This document shows positions 36,820 through 48,330 of a DNA stretch of 64,000 nucleotides, piece after piece. Source of the DNA: Xiphias gladius (taxonomy: Eukaryota > Chordata > Actinopteri > Istiophoriformes > Xiphiidae). The notes beneath the pieces were generated by a model that did not search any database, was not told the DNA's origin, and saw only the letters and a list, made by a program, of their open reading frames with translations. The translations under genes were made by a program, and so were the position numbers. The stretch covers positions 2,846,003-2,910,002 of the forward strand of contig NC_053402.1 in the NCBI RefSeq assembly GCF_016859285.1. The letters run 5' to 3'. Positions within the stretch are counted from its first letter, which is position 1. Every line of letters begins with the position of its first letter.

Positions 36820-36905
36820 TGACCACATGACCACGGGTTCACGTGATGTCAGATGCCCAATGGCCGACTGGGCTTCCCTCCGGATGCAGTATTTTAATAA
36901 GCGAA
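36820..36905 (-). promoter_or_regulatory. Putative hoxb7a promoter motif cluster
   Basis: About 240-325 bp upstream of the hoxb7a ATG lie TGACCA-CA-TGACCA (36820-36833, a DR2-type pair of imperfect half-sites), GGTTCA, a CACGTG E-box (36840-36845), a reversed CCAAT (sense CCATTGGGC) and an AT-rich TTATTAAAATA that could serve as a weak TATA. The motifs are visible; the promoter function is inferred. Confidence 0.4.
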
Positions 36906-39900
36906 ATTAGCTGTAACACACAGGGAGTGGCCACTGCAGCACACACGGCATACAATTCAATCTATATGATACAATCGATACACAGCAGCTCGGAACCTGT
37001 CCACTAATCACCGAGTGCATGTAGAGCTGGAAAACAGAAAGGCTGAAGGTGACAAATATCAGCTCGAACCTAAACCTTTCACTGTCTTGACTGGAAGCGG
37101 GTGAACGTGTCCGCTATAAGCGGAAAACACCATCAGATGCACGTGTGTAAAGTTGCCGAGAAGAATAAAATCGATGGGATTTTGATCCCCCCTGTTTTTC
37201 AGGGCATTATTCTGACTTGTACAATGTGCGGACCACAAAGCAGAACAAAACAGGCTGTTTTCGGCTCCCAGTGTACAGTATACCGCTGCTGCCTGGTCAA
37301 TGCAAGCGGAGCCATCGACGAGGACCGTGTAAACAGCAGTGGGGAAGGTTGGGGACATAGACGAACGCAGTCATACCTTTAATTTTGAGAAGAGTCTTGC
37401 AATAAGGGTCACAATGAAAGATTGCACCACCGTGATTCAACCCATAATCAAAACACGAAGAATTACAGGTTATTGTTTTCACCACTGTGAACCATGAAAT
37501 GTTAGATCTATAAGCTAGACAAACAAAACTGGACACTCAAGTGGGTGCTGAAGCAACTGAGGATTGATGTTTCAGAGAAGAAACGCAGAAACGAATCCAT
37601 TATAGATTCCTAGGTGAATTAAAAAAAAGCCGCGCATTTAACGTAACTGATGGCGTATTTGCCCGTGTGTCTCCACTCTCCAGCCCACTCAAGATAAACC
37701 ACCTCCGCCTCTGAGCTCAGGTCTGATTAGTTCCGTTCCCTTGCTCCGGCTCCTTCCCGGCCAGTAGGAGAAATTCACCTGGCATGCAGGTGCTCGGCTC
37801 CGTGCTTAGATCCAACCTTTTCCCACCACGCAGCACTGGGTTTAACGGGATAAAATCTCTGCTGAATGTAATGTTTAACAGACCAAAGAGGAGTTATGCA
37901 TGCATAAAAATCCGATGATTTTTTTCCCTAGCAGGAAGGATGTGGAACAACCATCAGATTAGAAAGAGAAGGTTTGTTTGTTTAATCCAAAAACACTGAA
38001 GGAACTGTGTGAAAAGTACCTTTCCCTTAAAGTAAACTTTGCTGGTTTGCTTATGAATGCCTTGTAAATGTTTGTTGTTGTTTTTTCGTTTGCTTTTTGC
38101 ATGTCATTTCATGCCATTGTGTAATCATACAGCCGACGGATGTCACTTAACAATAAAACTATGGGTCTTAATAAGATGCTTGCACCAAGTACCTATAGGC
38201 TGTGCAGTCTCCATTTAGAGCAGCCCTGTGTGAAAATGTAGTTTTAACTCCTGTATTATTTTATTTGGCTCAAATAGTGCATAATCCTAAATCAAGTCTT
38301 TGGGCAGATCAATGAAGCCCCCATGTGTAGTGTTCTATGTTAGGGTGTCAGTTGGAGCCAAAAAGCAAACCTTTGCCCCAGGGCCCCTTAAGAGTTTAAT
38401 CCAGCCATGCACTTGGTTTCATTTTAGCATATTCTAGTTTTATAAATGTATTGCAATGTTGTCACTAAAACAAACCATAAAGCATCAATACATAGAACCA
38501 TTTGGAAAACTTAAAGTGGCACTCCACCAAATTCGCCCATGGAGTTCAGTTTACTTGTTACCAAAAGTGCTACTTATCTTATGCAAACACTTGTTAATAT
38601 CATTTTTTGTGTGTAAAGGGAGCTTTCCAAAGTTTGGAAATATCAGGGTTGTCTTGGGTTGGGTCTGAGATTAAAGTTTTTAACAGAAAGCCTGCCTCAA
38701 AAACTGAACCTACGGAGTTTGAAAGTAGTGGACATTAGGGAAAGAAGCTATTAAGGTGGGAGCTATAATGGGAAATGTGGGATCCAGTGTTTTGGAAGAT
38801 ATACCATGGATCCATAAACAGGATATCTGGACAGGATTTAACCAATTTTTAAAGCCCTGTCTGTGGTGATTCCCCTAATTTAATCCTAATGGATGTGCAA
38901 TACTAAATCGCTGGAGTAGCCCTTTAACAATTGATCGACTCTGCTTACTAGGACAGTCAAATATGTCCATTACTGTCATCATCAGTTTGTTAAAACATAA
39001 ATATAACGACATCAAGGCGGAACAATCTGCAGCAGCATTGCACAGACGCTCCTGACTGGCATTATTTTGGACTTTTATTTTGGAAACTGCATTCAGAATG
39101 CGGCAGACCCTGCGTCACTCCGTCAAAAAGGCTCTTCGCTCACAGGCGAAGGTGCATTTCCTCGCGTCTCTGCGTGTCTCATTGCTTTCACCTGATGGAG
39201 ACATCAGGAGACATGTTTGTGAAGGCTGCTGCATCTCTGCCTGTTAAAGTACGCTCCACCAGAAGTGTTGGGCTTTCTATCAAAGCTTTTCACGTGAGAC
39301 AAAACGTTCCACGCTCAATCTGTTTCCCAATTAACGCCTGGAAACTGGTCACAAAAGCTATTTAGTGTTTTGCCAAGACCTGGGATTCCCCCTAAAGTCT
39401 GAATAGCAAGCTCGAGTTCAAACTGTATGAGGATCTATATGATCGTTAAATATACACACTCAGTGTGTTTGATCTCCCCATATGGAAACAATCCGACCTC
39501 AAGTCGTCATCGTGATGATGATGGAAAGCAGTGTATACAGGCCTTTAATAATGTAAGTGGAGGACTAGGCCATAAATAAAGTGATGTTTGGATAAGATGT
39601 GGATTGTATGTGTGTGAGTGCAAGTGTGTGTGTACGTGTGTTTTGGTAGAGGAGAGTGTGTGTGTGTGTGTGTGTGTGCGTGCGCGTGTGTGTGTCTGTG
39701 TGTGGTGGGGGGTGGGGGGGGGGCACACTTCCGAGTCAAGGCTTAATGTTTGGCCTCGTGAACTGAACGGTTTTATCAGTCTGGGTGCTGACAGAGTGCA
39801 AAGTGAGAAGAGGGAAGAAGGGAACGAGGAAGGGTATGAGAGGGCCGTGAAGAGAGGAGGGGAAGGTGGGAAAGGGGGTAAGAAGTGGGAAGAAGGGAGG

Positions 39901-40129
39901 GCGAGGAGAAGGATGAACAAAAGGATGGAGTGAAGTATAGATAAAAAGAAAGGGAAAGGAAAAGCAACTTCTTTTACATTTTTTTTTCATTCTATCCCAC
40001 TTTCTGATTACTGAAAGTTGACGAATTCGTCATACTTCTAATTTCTCCCCAACTGATCATTGAAATAAAAGCAGTACAATAAAATCAACGCTTGTAACCA
40101 CCACTGACTCACAGCAGAACTCTTCTTCA
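36906..40129. other. hoxb7a-hoxb8a spacer
   Basis: About 3.2 kb without a supported gene. It contains a MITE-like element (38511-38927) and a TG-rich tract (39601-39710, with (TG)n at 39655-39678) that ends in a G-run. The remainder is unique AT-rich sequence. Confidence 0.75.
38511..38927. mobile_element. MITE-like non-autonomous DNA transposon
   Basis: About 417 bp are bounded by imperfect inverted ends. The left end is TTAAAGTGGCACTCCA and the right end, read inverted, is TTAAAGGGCTACTCCAG. TTAA at both extremes suggests a TTAA target preference, but this could also be part of the element. There is no coding capacity. Elements with similar ends are common in teleosts as far as I recall. 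Confidence 0.55.
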
Positions 40130-40982
40130 CATCAAATGCAGAAAGCAACATTTTTATTGCATTTTTTTCCGTATTTATTTTTATGAATGTTCTCTTTTTT
40201 TAATCTGCACTGTGCGCATGCTTTTTACCCAAAAAGAGAAAAAGGATGACAACATAAAACAAACACCATCGATCAAAAAACGAACTAAAACGACAATTAG
40301 AGTGTGTAAAAAAGAGACCCGACCCACTAAAATGGCATAAATAGGCAGTTTCATGTTGTTGGAAATGTCATTAATTGCTACGTCATCGCCATCGTCATCA
40401 TCATCAATCATTACCATAACAACAACAACATATAAGTGAGAAGTACAGTAAAAAGTGCACCATCATCATTTTTAACTTAAAAACTATACAGCTGCCAAAG
40501 ATAAAATTGTTAATGATAAATTTCTAACAATATAGAAATGTTTCCACGATAATTGTTCCACAAAGAAATGAAGCTATCATTTTTCTTTCATTTTTTGTTT
40601 GTTTTAAACACTAGAGTAGACTATGTTTGTTTGACTTGGATTGACCCCCCCCCCCCTCCACCCAATCTATTTTATGTTTTAAAGTTCATGTTATGCTTCA
40701 TTGCATCGTTTTTTTTTTTCCCTTCCCGCGGTTTCTACAGTCAGCAGACAGAGGCGCGAGGCCCCTCCAGTCCGTCCAGATCACCAGTCGCCATTTTGGA
40801 GACTCAAGTTTTTTTCCATGGATTGGATAATGGAGACAGCGGGGCAGTCCAATGGCCTTAATTAAGACAAAATCAGTCCCCCACCCACCCTCACCCCTTG
40901 CTGTCCAACATTTACACCCTCATTGTCCCCCATCTCTCTCCCCTCTTTATCTTTCTCCCCCCTAAATTCACCGCTTTCCTCC
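40130..40982 (-). other. hoxb8a 3' untranslated region
   Basis: From the TAG at 40985-40983 the message should run about 830 nt to two AATAAA signals on the minus strand (plus tttatt at 40174-40179 and 40153-40158). It includes the miR-196 complementary site. Confidence 0.65.
40342..40363 (-). promoter_or_regulatory. Near-perfect miR-196 target site in hoxb8a 3'UTR
   Basis: The plus strand matches the 22-nt miR-196a sequence at all but two positions: C for U at nt 5 (a G:U wobble in the duplex) and the last base. Its core reads GCAGTTTCATGTTGTTGG. This is the site type through which miR-196 directs cleavage of HOXB8 mRNA in vertebrates (Yekta and colleagues, 2004), with the same G:U wobble. 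Confidence 0.93.
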
Positions 40983-41389
40983 CTACATTTGCTTGTGGGT
41001 TTTTTCGCAGCAATCCTCAATCACGGGGGCCTGTGATCCCGCCGTGGCCGCCACCGCCACCGAGCCTCCGCCGCCACCTCCACCTCCACCTTCTCCACCT
41101 CCTCCTCCACTTCCGCCGCCCTCCCGCAGTTCCTTCTCCCTCCTTTCCCGCTCCACCGCCTCCTGCTCGCTCTTGCTGCTGGGGAACTTGTCCTTGTTGT
41201 TCTCCTTCTTCCACTTCATCCTCCGGTTCTGGAACCAGATCTTCACCTGCCTCTCTGTCAGCGCCAGCGCGTGCGACACCTCGATGCGGCGTTTCCGGGT
41301 CAGGTAGGGGTTGAACAGGAACTCCTTCTCAAGCTCCAAGGTCTGGTAGCGGCTGTAGGTCTGCCGGCCCCGCCTCCTGCCCGCAGCTA
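40983..41389 (-). CDS. hoxb8a: Hoxb8a homeobox protein, exon 2 (homeodomain)
   Basis: The acceptor is a NAGNAG (CAGTAG). Use of the first AG gives [20 protein letters not shown]; use of the second removes one residue. The homeodomain is intact and typical of group 8 ([20 protein letters not shown], then [19 protein letters not shown] with Gln50 and Asn51), followed by the Hoxb8-specific [13 protein letters not shown]. The C-terminal tail is unusual: an Arg/Glu-rich segment, then a glycine-rich region ([17 protein letters not shown]), then [20 protein letters not shown] and a final Met before TAG at 40985-40983. The spliced product is 279 residues (first acceptor), compared with about 245 in other vertebrates. 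Confidence 0.97.
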
Positions 41390-44300
41390 CTGGGGGGACG
41401 GTGGGGGGTAGGGAGAGGGGAGGAAAAAATGGGGGAGGGGGCGCTTATTAGAGACAGATCTGCATATTACATCTTTCATCCTTTCATCTTAAATCTTCAC
41501 ATGGTCATTAGCTTATCGCCGCCCCTCATATTGGCCCTTTACAACGATGTACCTGATCAAATATAGAAGACCCAATTAATCATTGAAAGAAAGGATGTTA
41601 TTTTAGGTTTTATAGGTATAGGGCTGCAATCTCTGTTGATTAGGCTACTTTTAAGATTAATCGTATAGCCTGGTCTATGGAATGTCAAAACCTACTTAAA
41701 GGAAATGCCCCCCAACAAGTCCGAAAGACCCACGGTGACGTCCTCACATAACTTACTTTGTCCGATCAGGAGTCCAAAACCCAAAGATACGCCATTTACA
41801 ACCATATAAAACAGATCAAAAGTAACAAATCCTCACATTCACCAAGCTGAAACAGAAGCATGATTGGCATATTCCTTTTACAATTGAAAAACTTGATCAA
41901 TTTTTTAAGTATTGTTTAATTATTTGATTATCAAAATATTATCAAAATTTAACTGGTGACAATCAAGAAATGGTCCTTCGATTAGTCAGCTAATCAGGCT
42001 AACTGAATTACGATGTTAGTCGTTAATGTTCGGATGCAAAAAAATCAAGTGATCCTCATGTGACTTTAATGTTACGCACAAGCACACGCACACATGCACG
42101 CACACACACAAACACACACGTACACAATCTTTACTACTTCTCCGTAGACATGAGTCCATCAGGAACGCACACCGCACCATCAGCCAACTGCAGTCATTAC
42201 AAAAATATAACGACGACAAATCTACTGAGCACTTACAGAAGTGCACATAAATATTTGATGCTATAAATACATCGTAAAAAACTTTTAAGAGAGGAAAAAT
42301 GATCCTGGACAGCACAGGATCAGAACAGAGCGGACTCCAAGGAAGAAGAAGACTTTTAAACGATGAAAAGTGAAGATAAAGACAAATTATTTCTATAAAC
42401 GTTCACTGAAACCAACAGCTAATCTACTGCTGTCTCTTTGTTTCTGTTTAACAGCTTTCAAAATAGCGCAGGCAGGGAAACCGATACACAGGCGCATTAT
42501 AAAATGCTCAATACTTCATAAATGCTTTATACTCAATAAACGCACACAAGTCCAGATATTACCTTTTTTTTTTTTTTTTGAATACACACTGGGCAAGCAT
42601 GGAAGAAAAAGAAGTACGACTTTTTTCAAGAAATATCTTGTGAAATAGACGTCATTTACCCGCATTTTGTGAACCAGGCGGAGGAAAGACAGATGATTGG
42701 AAAATATAATTTCTACACACTCATTCCATCAAACTGGGTGAAACTGTAATTATATATGCTTACAATAGCCCAAACTGTCCAACCTTGATGGTAGTACCCA
42801 AAAATCTAAATACGTTTAATTTAAAAAAGACGTATCGTTGAAGATCAACACTGGTAGGGAACTAGAAGTTATTTCAGTATAAAGAGGGGGAATAAAACTG
42901 ACGCATTTAACCATGAAAGCCCAGCAGCAGACTCCCGAAAGTTTACGCATAGTGCAATTACATTTCCATTAAAATGTTCGTCTTTCTCTTTGATTACTGT
43001 ACAATATACCAATATAAAGCTTTGATTTAATCGTGCTGCTTCTAAATCACTGATCTGAAGGGAAATTCTGATTGTGCATGACTGGCAAGTTTAGAATTGA
43101 TCAGTGTCCATAACCATAAACAGAGCAGTGGAAGGGGAACATACTACGACCTATGTAGCTTTGGCAGAATTCAAATATTTTTGTAAATTGCAGAAAAGCA
43201 AAGAAAAGACGGTTTTTGGGGAAAAGTGAATTCTCCTTTGCAATTTCTTTCCTTGTGTAATGATGAAGAGCCTAATTAGCTGTAGACTTTAGATTTTCTT
43301 TGGGAGGAGCTTTGTGCTCTCTCTTTCTCTCTCTCTCTCTCCAGGACAGTGCAGTTTCAGGATTAAATTAAGGAAGAAGGCAATGACTTTGATGGAGGGT
43401 CATTTGTCGCTATAATCACATAGACGTCTTGTCAGCCAATCTGCACTGAACACGTTGTATTATGTCATAAAGCCTGCAGGTAAACGGTGAAAATATCGTC
43501 GGTATCCATTATATATCTGCCAAGAACCAAAGTCCTGCAGGACGGTTTCTACCTTTAAAAAAGTGCTGTAACTCTCTTGGTCTCATTAGATTTCCACATA
43601 GTTTCCATCTATGGGTACAGAGCTGCTATTTATGTTAAAGCAGCCAGAGGAAGAAGACAAGGGAGTCTTTATGGAAATGCATGAACTTGTAAGTGATGTA
43701 AATGCCTTGTATGTGTTATCTGTCACCGGGCTGGCGCCGTGATTTCGTGCTTTAGAGGCTAAAGGGAAGTGGGCGCCACATTCACTGCTGTCACCAGCCA
43801 TGAATTAAGGGAAATGAGAAACACTTTCCTGGATAAAATAACGGCACGGACGCTTTGATCCGAAGGGTTTTTGAGGGAACAACATGCATGGGGAATTTAA
43901 CCCCCAACCCTGGCTGCTTCACAGCATCACACCTATCATATACCACTCCACTATAGCTTTGTTGCTTGTAAGGATCAAACAGCTTTTAGAGAAATAAACC
44001 CAGCATCTTTTATTCATTTTTTATATTTATTTGTCATTTTCCCATTTTAACGTGGGCTAAATTATTACATGTTGTTTTATTGTTGGAGAAAATGATACAA
44101 GCCTTTGGTTTACGAAACATTTTAAAACCAATTACATATGAAACCTTTACAAAGCCAATTAAACAAGCCCTAAACAAATGAATGGCAGTTGGCAGTTGAC
44201 ATTTTGGAGGAAGGAGAAACGAGGTATCCGCTAGACAATAGATGCCAATGAGAGTCGAGGCAAAAGACACTAATACTATTACAGACGTAAATTAATTCTT

Positions 44301-45438
44301 CGGCCTAATCAGATTTTGGTTGTATTTTTTCATTTTTAAGGTCGTGCAAAGAAAATGAAGCTTTCCAGCCACAGCAGTTAAAGTCGTAAAATGGGCTCAT
44401 ATTCACGAGTTTAGATCCAAGCTCGGATATTAAACATCCAGCTACGGGGCTCAAAAATATTTCAAAACATACTCAGTGAGTAGGAGCCTCCTTCCATACT
44501 GGGGTTAAAACATAAAAGGTGTGGAGCAGGCGATAGTCCTCTTTATAATACAAATTATGCAATGTACCACCTCATTAAAGAGAAATTTCCGAGGTAGTCT
44601 AAACGTGAAATCTACCTCCGCCGCTGTGCGCCATCCTCCCGTTTCACCCATAAAAGCCGGTCCGCCCTTTTCTGCTATTATAACTAATAAATCCTCACAC
44701 TGACAAAGGACAATATCCCATCGAATTGTGCACGGGCTGTAACCTCGTGCGCACAAAGCATTTTCGGACCGTAGCGGTGCAGTGTTGCACGGCTTGATAC
44801 GCCTGGTTTCCTGTTTTGACTCGACTTTTCTGCCCCGAATGATCGGAGCTGCCTGCACCCGGGAACTGCACTCCGTTAAGCCCGGCTTTACTGTTCGAAA
44901 ACTATTAATCAATGGACTAATCAATGTCATCGTCTTTAAAGAAGGGCTGAACCCCTTAAGAAGTCGTTTTCAGCAACGCGCCCGCATCAGTGTGGACGGT
45001 CGTATTTAAAGCCGGGAATGATTGGCAAAGCGTTTACGTGCAGGGGGGGGGGGTGCTGGGAAAATATAACAGATGCTTTAAAGGTGTAAATTATGGCAAT
45101 TTAGAGGCAGCACAAACAGGAAACCTTCAATACAGACACACAAGTAGCAACACAGTGTTGGAAGGCACTGACGAGGACACGGTGCAGGAAAAGTGTTCAC
45201 GTCCTATAAAACCGCGCGTAAATAGCAAATTAGCTACTATTATTACTGTTAGTTTAGCAGGTGTGTAAAAGTAAAGCAACTCCAGGTGAATACAGACCTG
45301 TTTGTTTTTTATTTATTATTTTTCTATTTTATGATCATAGCCACAAACGTCCATAACGCGTCAGGCCATAACGCGTCTGCAGCCCCACTTAAAAAATAGA
45401 TAAATTAAAAATAAATTAAAAAAATACAGCCAAGAACA

Positions 45439-45442
<4 letters not shown>

Positions 45443-45500
<58 letters not shown>

Positions 45501-45520
45501 ACTCGCTCACACACACAAAC

Positions 45521-45556
<36 letters not shown>

Positions 45557-45568
45557 ACACACACACAG
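45443..45568. repeat. Compound (CT)n-(CA)n microsatellite
   Basis: About 17 CT units are followed by about 90 bp of interrupted CA units in the hoxb8a intron. Confidence 0.95.
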
Positions 45569-46429
45569 CCACACACAGCAGCACAACACAAGAAATATGG
45601 GCTCGAACAAAATAGGATATATATATATATCAGTCCATTGCCTGCTCTCTCTGTCTCTCTCTCTCTCCCGGTCTCTCTTACACACAAATATGCCCTCTCG
45701 CATAATCAGTTTATTGTTGTATTGCTTTAAGCCATCAATTATAAACCCGTCTTCCCTATAACGCAAATAATTTTTAAAACCCACATTTTTTAAATTCTCT
45801 TGTGTGATATATAAGCTGATCCAGTTGAGCCAATCGGGTCTGATCCCTATTCACAGGCTGTGTGCCACAGACACACAGAAGACCACTAAGTGTTCACACA
45901 TGCACGCCCACACGCAAGACACAAAGCAAACCAGCTCAAATCTGAACCACACGGAGGGATAATCACGATATTTGAGTTAACGGATCAGGCAGAGCCGCGC
46001 GTTCCGAGATCACAGACGCTGTGAAGGTGCTAAATTCGAGTCAAAATACATTCTTTTCGCTTTGCTTGCTACACACATACACGTCCTCCCTCCTTCTTTA
46101 ACCCTGTGGGAAACTGGCCACCATGTAGCCAAATAGTGCTGGAGACCAGAGGCAAGTCGTAAAAGCAAAAAAAGTCAAAGAGCAAAAAAAAAAAAAAAAA
46201 AAAAACAGTAAAAGTTTAACTGGAGTCAGAGAGAGTCAGAGCTGCATGTCTTAATGAGTATATGTGCAATAATTCCCCTCTGCTATAAACAGGTGTTTCT
46301 CAGTTTTTGGAATGGGTTTTCTAATGAGGGAGCAGGCTATGTAAAGTTCAGTACTCTCTCCTTTAACCCGCCTTCACCACTTCTCGCCTATTTTTGACTA
46401 CTTTTCTCTCGCTCTTTGAGCTTCTGTCC

Positions 46430-46545
46430 CGGATCTCCCCGTCGATTCTCTCATTGTATGACCGGGGCAATTAAACCTTAAAGTCATTCACAAGTTTCTG
46501 TGCTGCCAATAAAACCATAAACGCGCCTTTGTCTCTCACTTTGAA
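46430..46545 (-). promoter_or_regulatory. Candidate Cdx/Hox-responsive block in hoxb8a intron
   Basis: On the sense strand, about 200-320 bp after exon 1, lie GGCGCGTTTATGGTTTTATT (two caudal-type TTTAT sites), an overlapping ATTGG (CCAAT), TTTAAGGTTTAATTGCC and a GGTCATACAATG. The block is unique and moderately GC-rich next to AT-rich flanks. The enhancer role is a guess from motifs. Confidence 0.3.
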
Positions 46546-46748
46546 CACAGGAAGTGCTAAATGCCTTCCTTAAATTGCTGCTCTTACAACCACTTTTTTC
46601 AACTTTCTCCCACTGTTTCCTACTCTGTCTGCGTCTACATTTTCTATCTGCCCTTTCTGGAGGAGCAGCTTTGCTCCTGACATGGACAGGGAAAGAGCAA
46701 AGGATAAAAAGAAAGCAACCCTTGCAGTCCGTCTCTCCGCTTCCTCAC

Positions 46749-47181
46749 CTTGCGGCCTCATCCATGGAAACAGCTGCGTCGGCGAGGGGCTCTGCTCGGT
46801 TCCCTCCGCGTCCTCGCCGCCGAGCCCCGGTGCGCCTCCCAGCTTACAGTCGCTGTACTGGACCAGATCCGCTTCCTGGGCCCCGAAAAGCGTCTGCCGC
46901 TGCAGGGCGTCGTATCCGTAGAAGTTGCCCGGCTCGCCGTGGCATGTGACCGCGCAGGGGCTCTGCTGGTACGGGTTGCTGGGCAGCGTGGAGGCGCTGT
47001 GGTGGTAGAAGTCCTGGATCTGCGGAGCGTGCTGGAAAGTGGCGCCGGATCCCGGGCCGTACACCACGGTGGGCCGGCTGCCGGCCAGGTCCTGCGCGAA
47101 ACCGCACTCGTAGTAGTTCGGACGTAACGAGTCCCCGCTTTTATATTTAGAGAAGAGCGAGTTGACGAAATATGAACTCAT
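46749..47181 (-). CDS. hoxb8a: Hoxb8a homeobox protein, exon 1
   Basis: This exon encodes the N-terminal half of a group-8 Antp-class Hox transcription factor of the trunk. The ATG at 47181-47179 (A at -3) opens [20 protein letters not shown]. Conserved Hoxb8 blocks follow: [65 protein letters not shown] and [11 protein letters not shown]. The hexapeptide LFPWMRPQ closes the exon at a GTGAGG donor (144 codons plus one base, phase 1). Unlike its neighbours, this exon is close to the length and sequence of other vertebrate Hoxb8 proteins, which indicates strong constraint. It pairs with the homeodomain exon at 40983-41389. Confidence 0.98.
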
Positions 47182-47841
47182 CTTTTTGTTGTGTGTTGTT
47201 GTTTCAGTTTGTGCTCGGCTTGGCAGAGTCAGAGTGGGGCAGAAGGAAGCGACCGCCGGCTTTCAGTTAGCCTATGTTTTCTTTTTTTTTCTGCCTCTGT
47301 CGTGCGGTTGGAGGCAAAAGAACACTGAGACACAGAGAGAGAGAGAGACGGAGGGGAGGGAGACAGAGAGAAAGTGAGGCAGGTCTGCCGCCGGTGTCGG
47401 TGACCGTTGTTGTGGTGTTTTCCCCCTCACGGCCACAACAGAGGAGCCGGTTGCGATGTGAGTAACGGTAACGGCAGCCAGCCAGAGCAGTAACAGCCAG
47501 AGCCACCACCACCACAACAACGATGACAACAATCACACCGATTCCATAAAATCTCCAGCGAAGAAGAAGAAAAAGAAGAGGAAGGAGAAGAAGAAGAAGG
47601 AGTAGTAGAGGAGGAAGGGCTCGTGCGCATCACAATTCCGGTGTTAGGCTGTAAGCGGGAGCCCTGTCGCGCTCTCAAACGGGTTTTCCGTGATTTACTC
47701 CTCTGCAAATGAGTTGTTTCATATTTTTCTCCCTCTCTCTCTCGCTCTCGCTCTCTCTTCCTCTCTCTCTCTGGCTTTCCCTGGCGCGCGCTCTCCCACT
47801 CTCTTTCTCTATCTCTCTCTCTCTCGTCCTGGACCTGGTGA

Positions 47842-47842
<1 letters not shown>

Positions 47843-47916
<74 letters not shown>

Positions 47917-47934
47917 AGAGAGAGAGAGAGAGAG
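47843..47934. repeat. (TG)n-(GA)n microsatellite
   Basis: About 35 TG units run into about 10 GA units, 660 bp upstream of the hoxb8a ATG. Confidence 0.95.
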
Positions 47935-48294
47935 TCGGTTTCAGGGATAATTTGCATCTATTATCAGCTCTTCATCCCATTGGCTTTTCCACGCACACAG
48001 ACAAACGTGCACGAGCGCACATACACACAGAGTCTGTTATACTTTCTTCGTTTTTTTGCGCACGCGCCTGTAAACATAGATGATATTCTCCCGGCGTCGA
48101 CTCGAGGAGCTCCGCGATGGTGCGAAGAGAGTGAAGAATGAAGAAAGAGAGGAGAGGAGGAATAAGGGACGGGTGTGAAAGAGAATAGCTGTAGCATCAG
48201 GCAAGAAAGGAGGAGGAGTGCGAGGGGGTTAATGAGAGTTCTGCCGCTTTGCATCTGATCAAATGCACACACATAAGCACACATAGACAAACAC

Positions 48295-48330
48295 AAGCAC
48301 ACACACACACACACACGCACACACACACTA
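48295..48330. repeat. (CA)n microsatellite
   Basis: A short interrupted CA tract upstream of hoxb8a. Confidence 0.85.

Larger units (their letters stand above)
41390..46748 (-). other. hoxb8a intron
   Basis: This 5359 bp phase-1 intron has a GTGAGG donor at 46748 and AG at 41391-41390. It contains a (CT)n/(CA)n compound tract (45443-45568), a poly-A run near 46180 and, close to exon 1, a block with caudal-type sites. No coding sequence is recognised. Confidence 0.9.

Noticed and set aside
36582-36842. In-frame upstream extension of Hoxb7a through a Val-Cys repeat
   Set aside because: It is the translated (CA)n microsatellite; MSSLHFANALFSKYQ at 36581 is the conserved start.
44590-44598. AGGTAGT miR-196 seed match
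   Set aside because: It lies inside the hoxb8a intron, not in mature mRNA.
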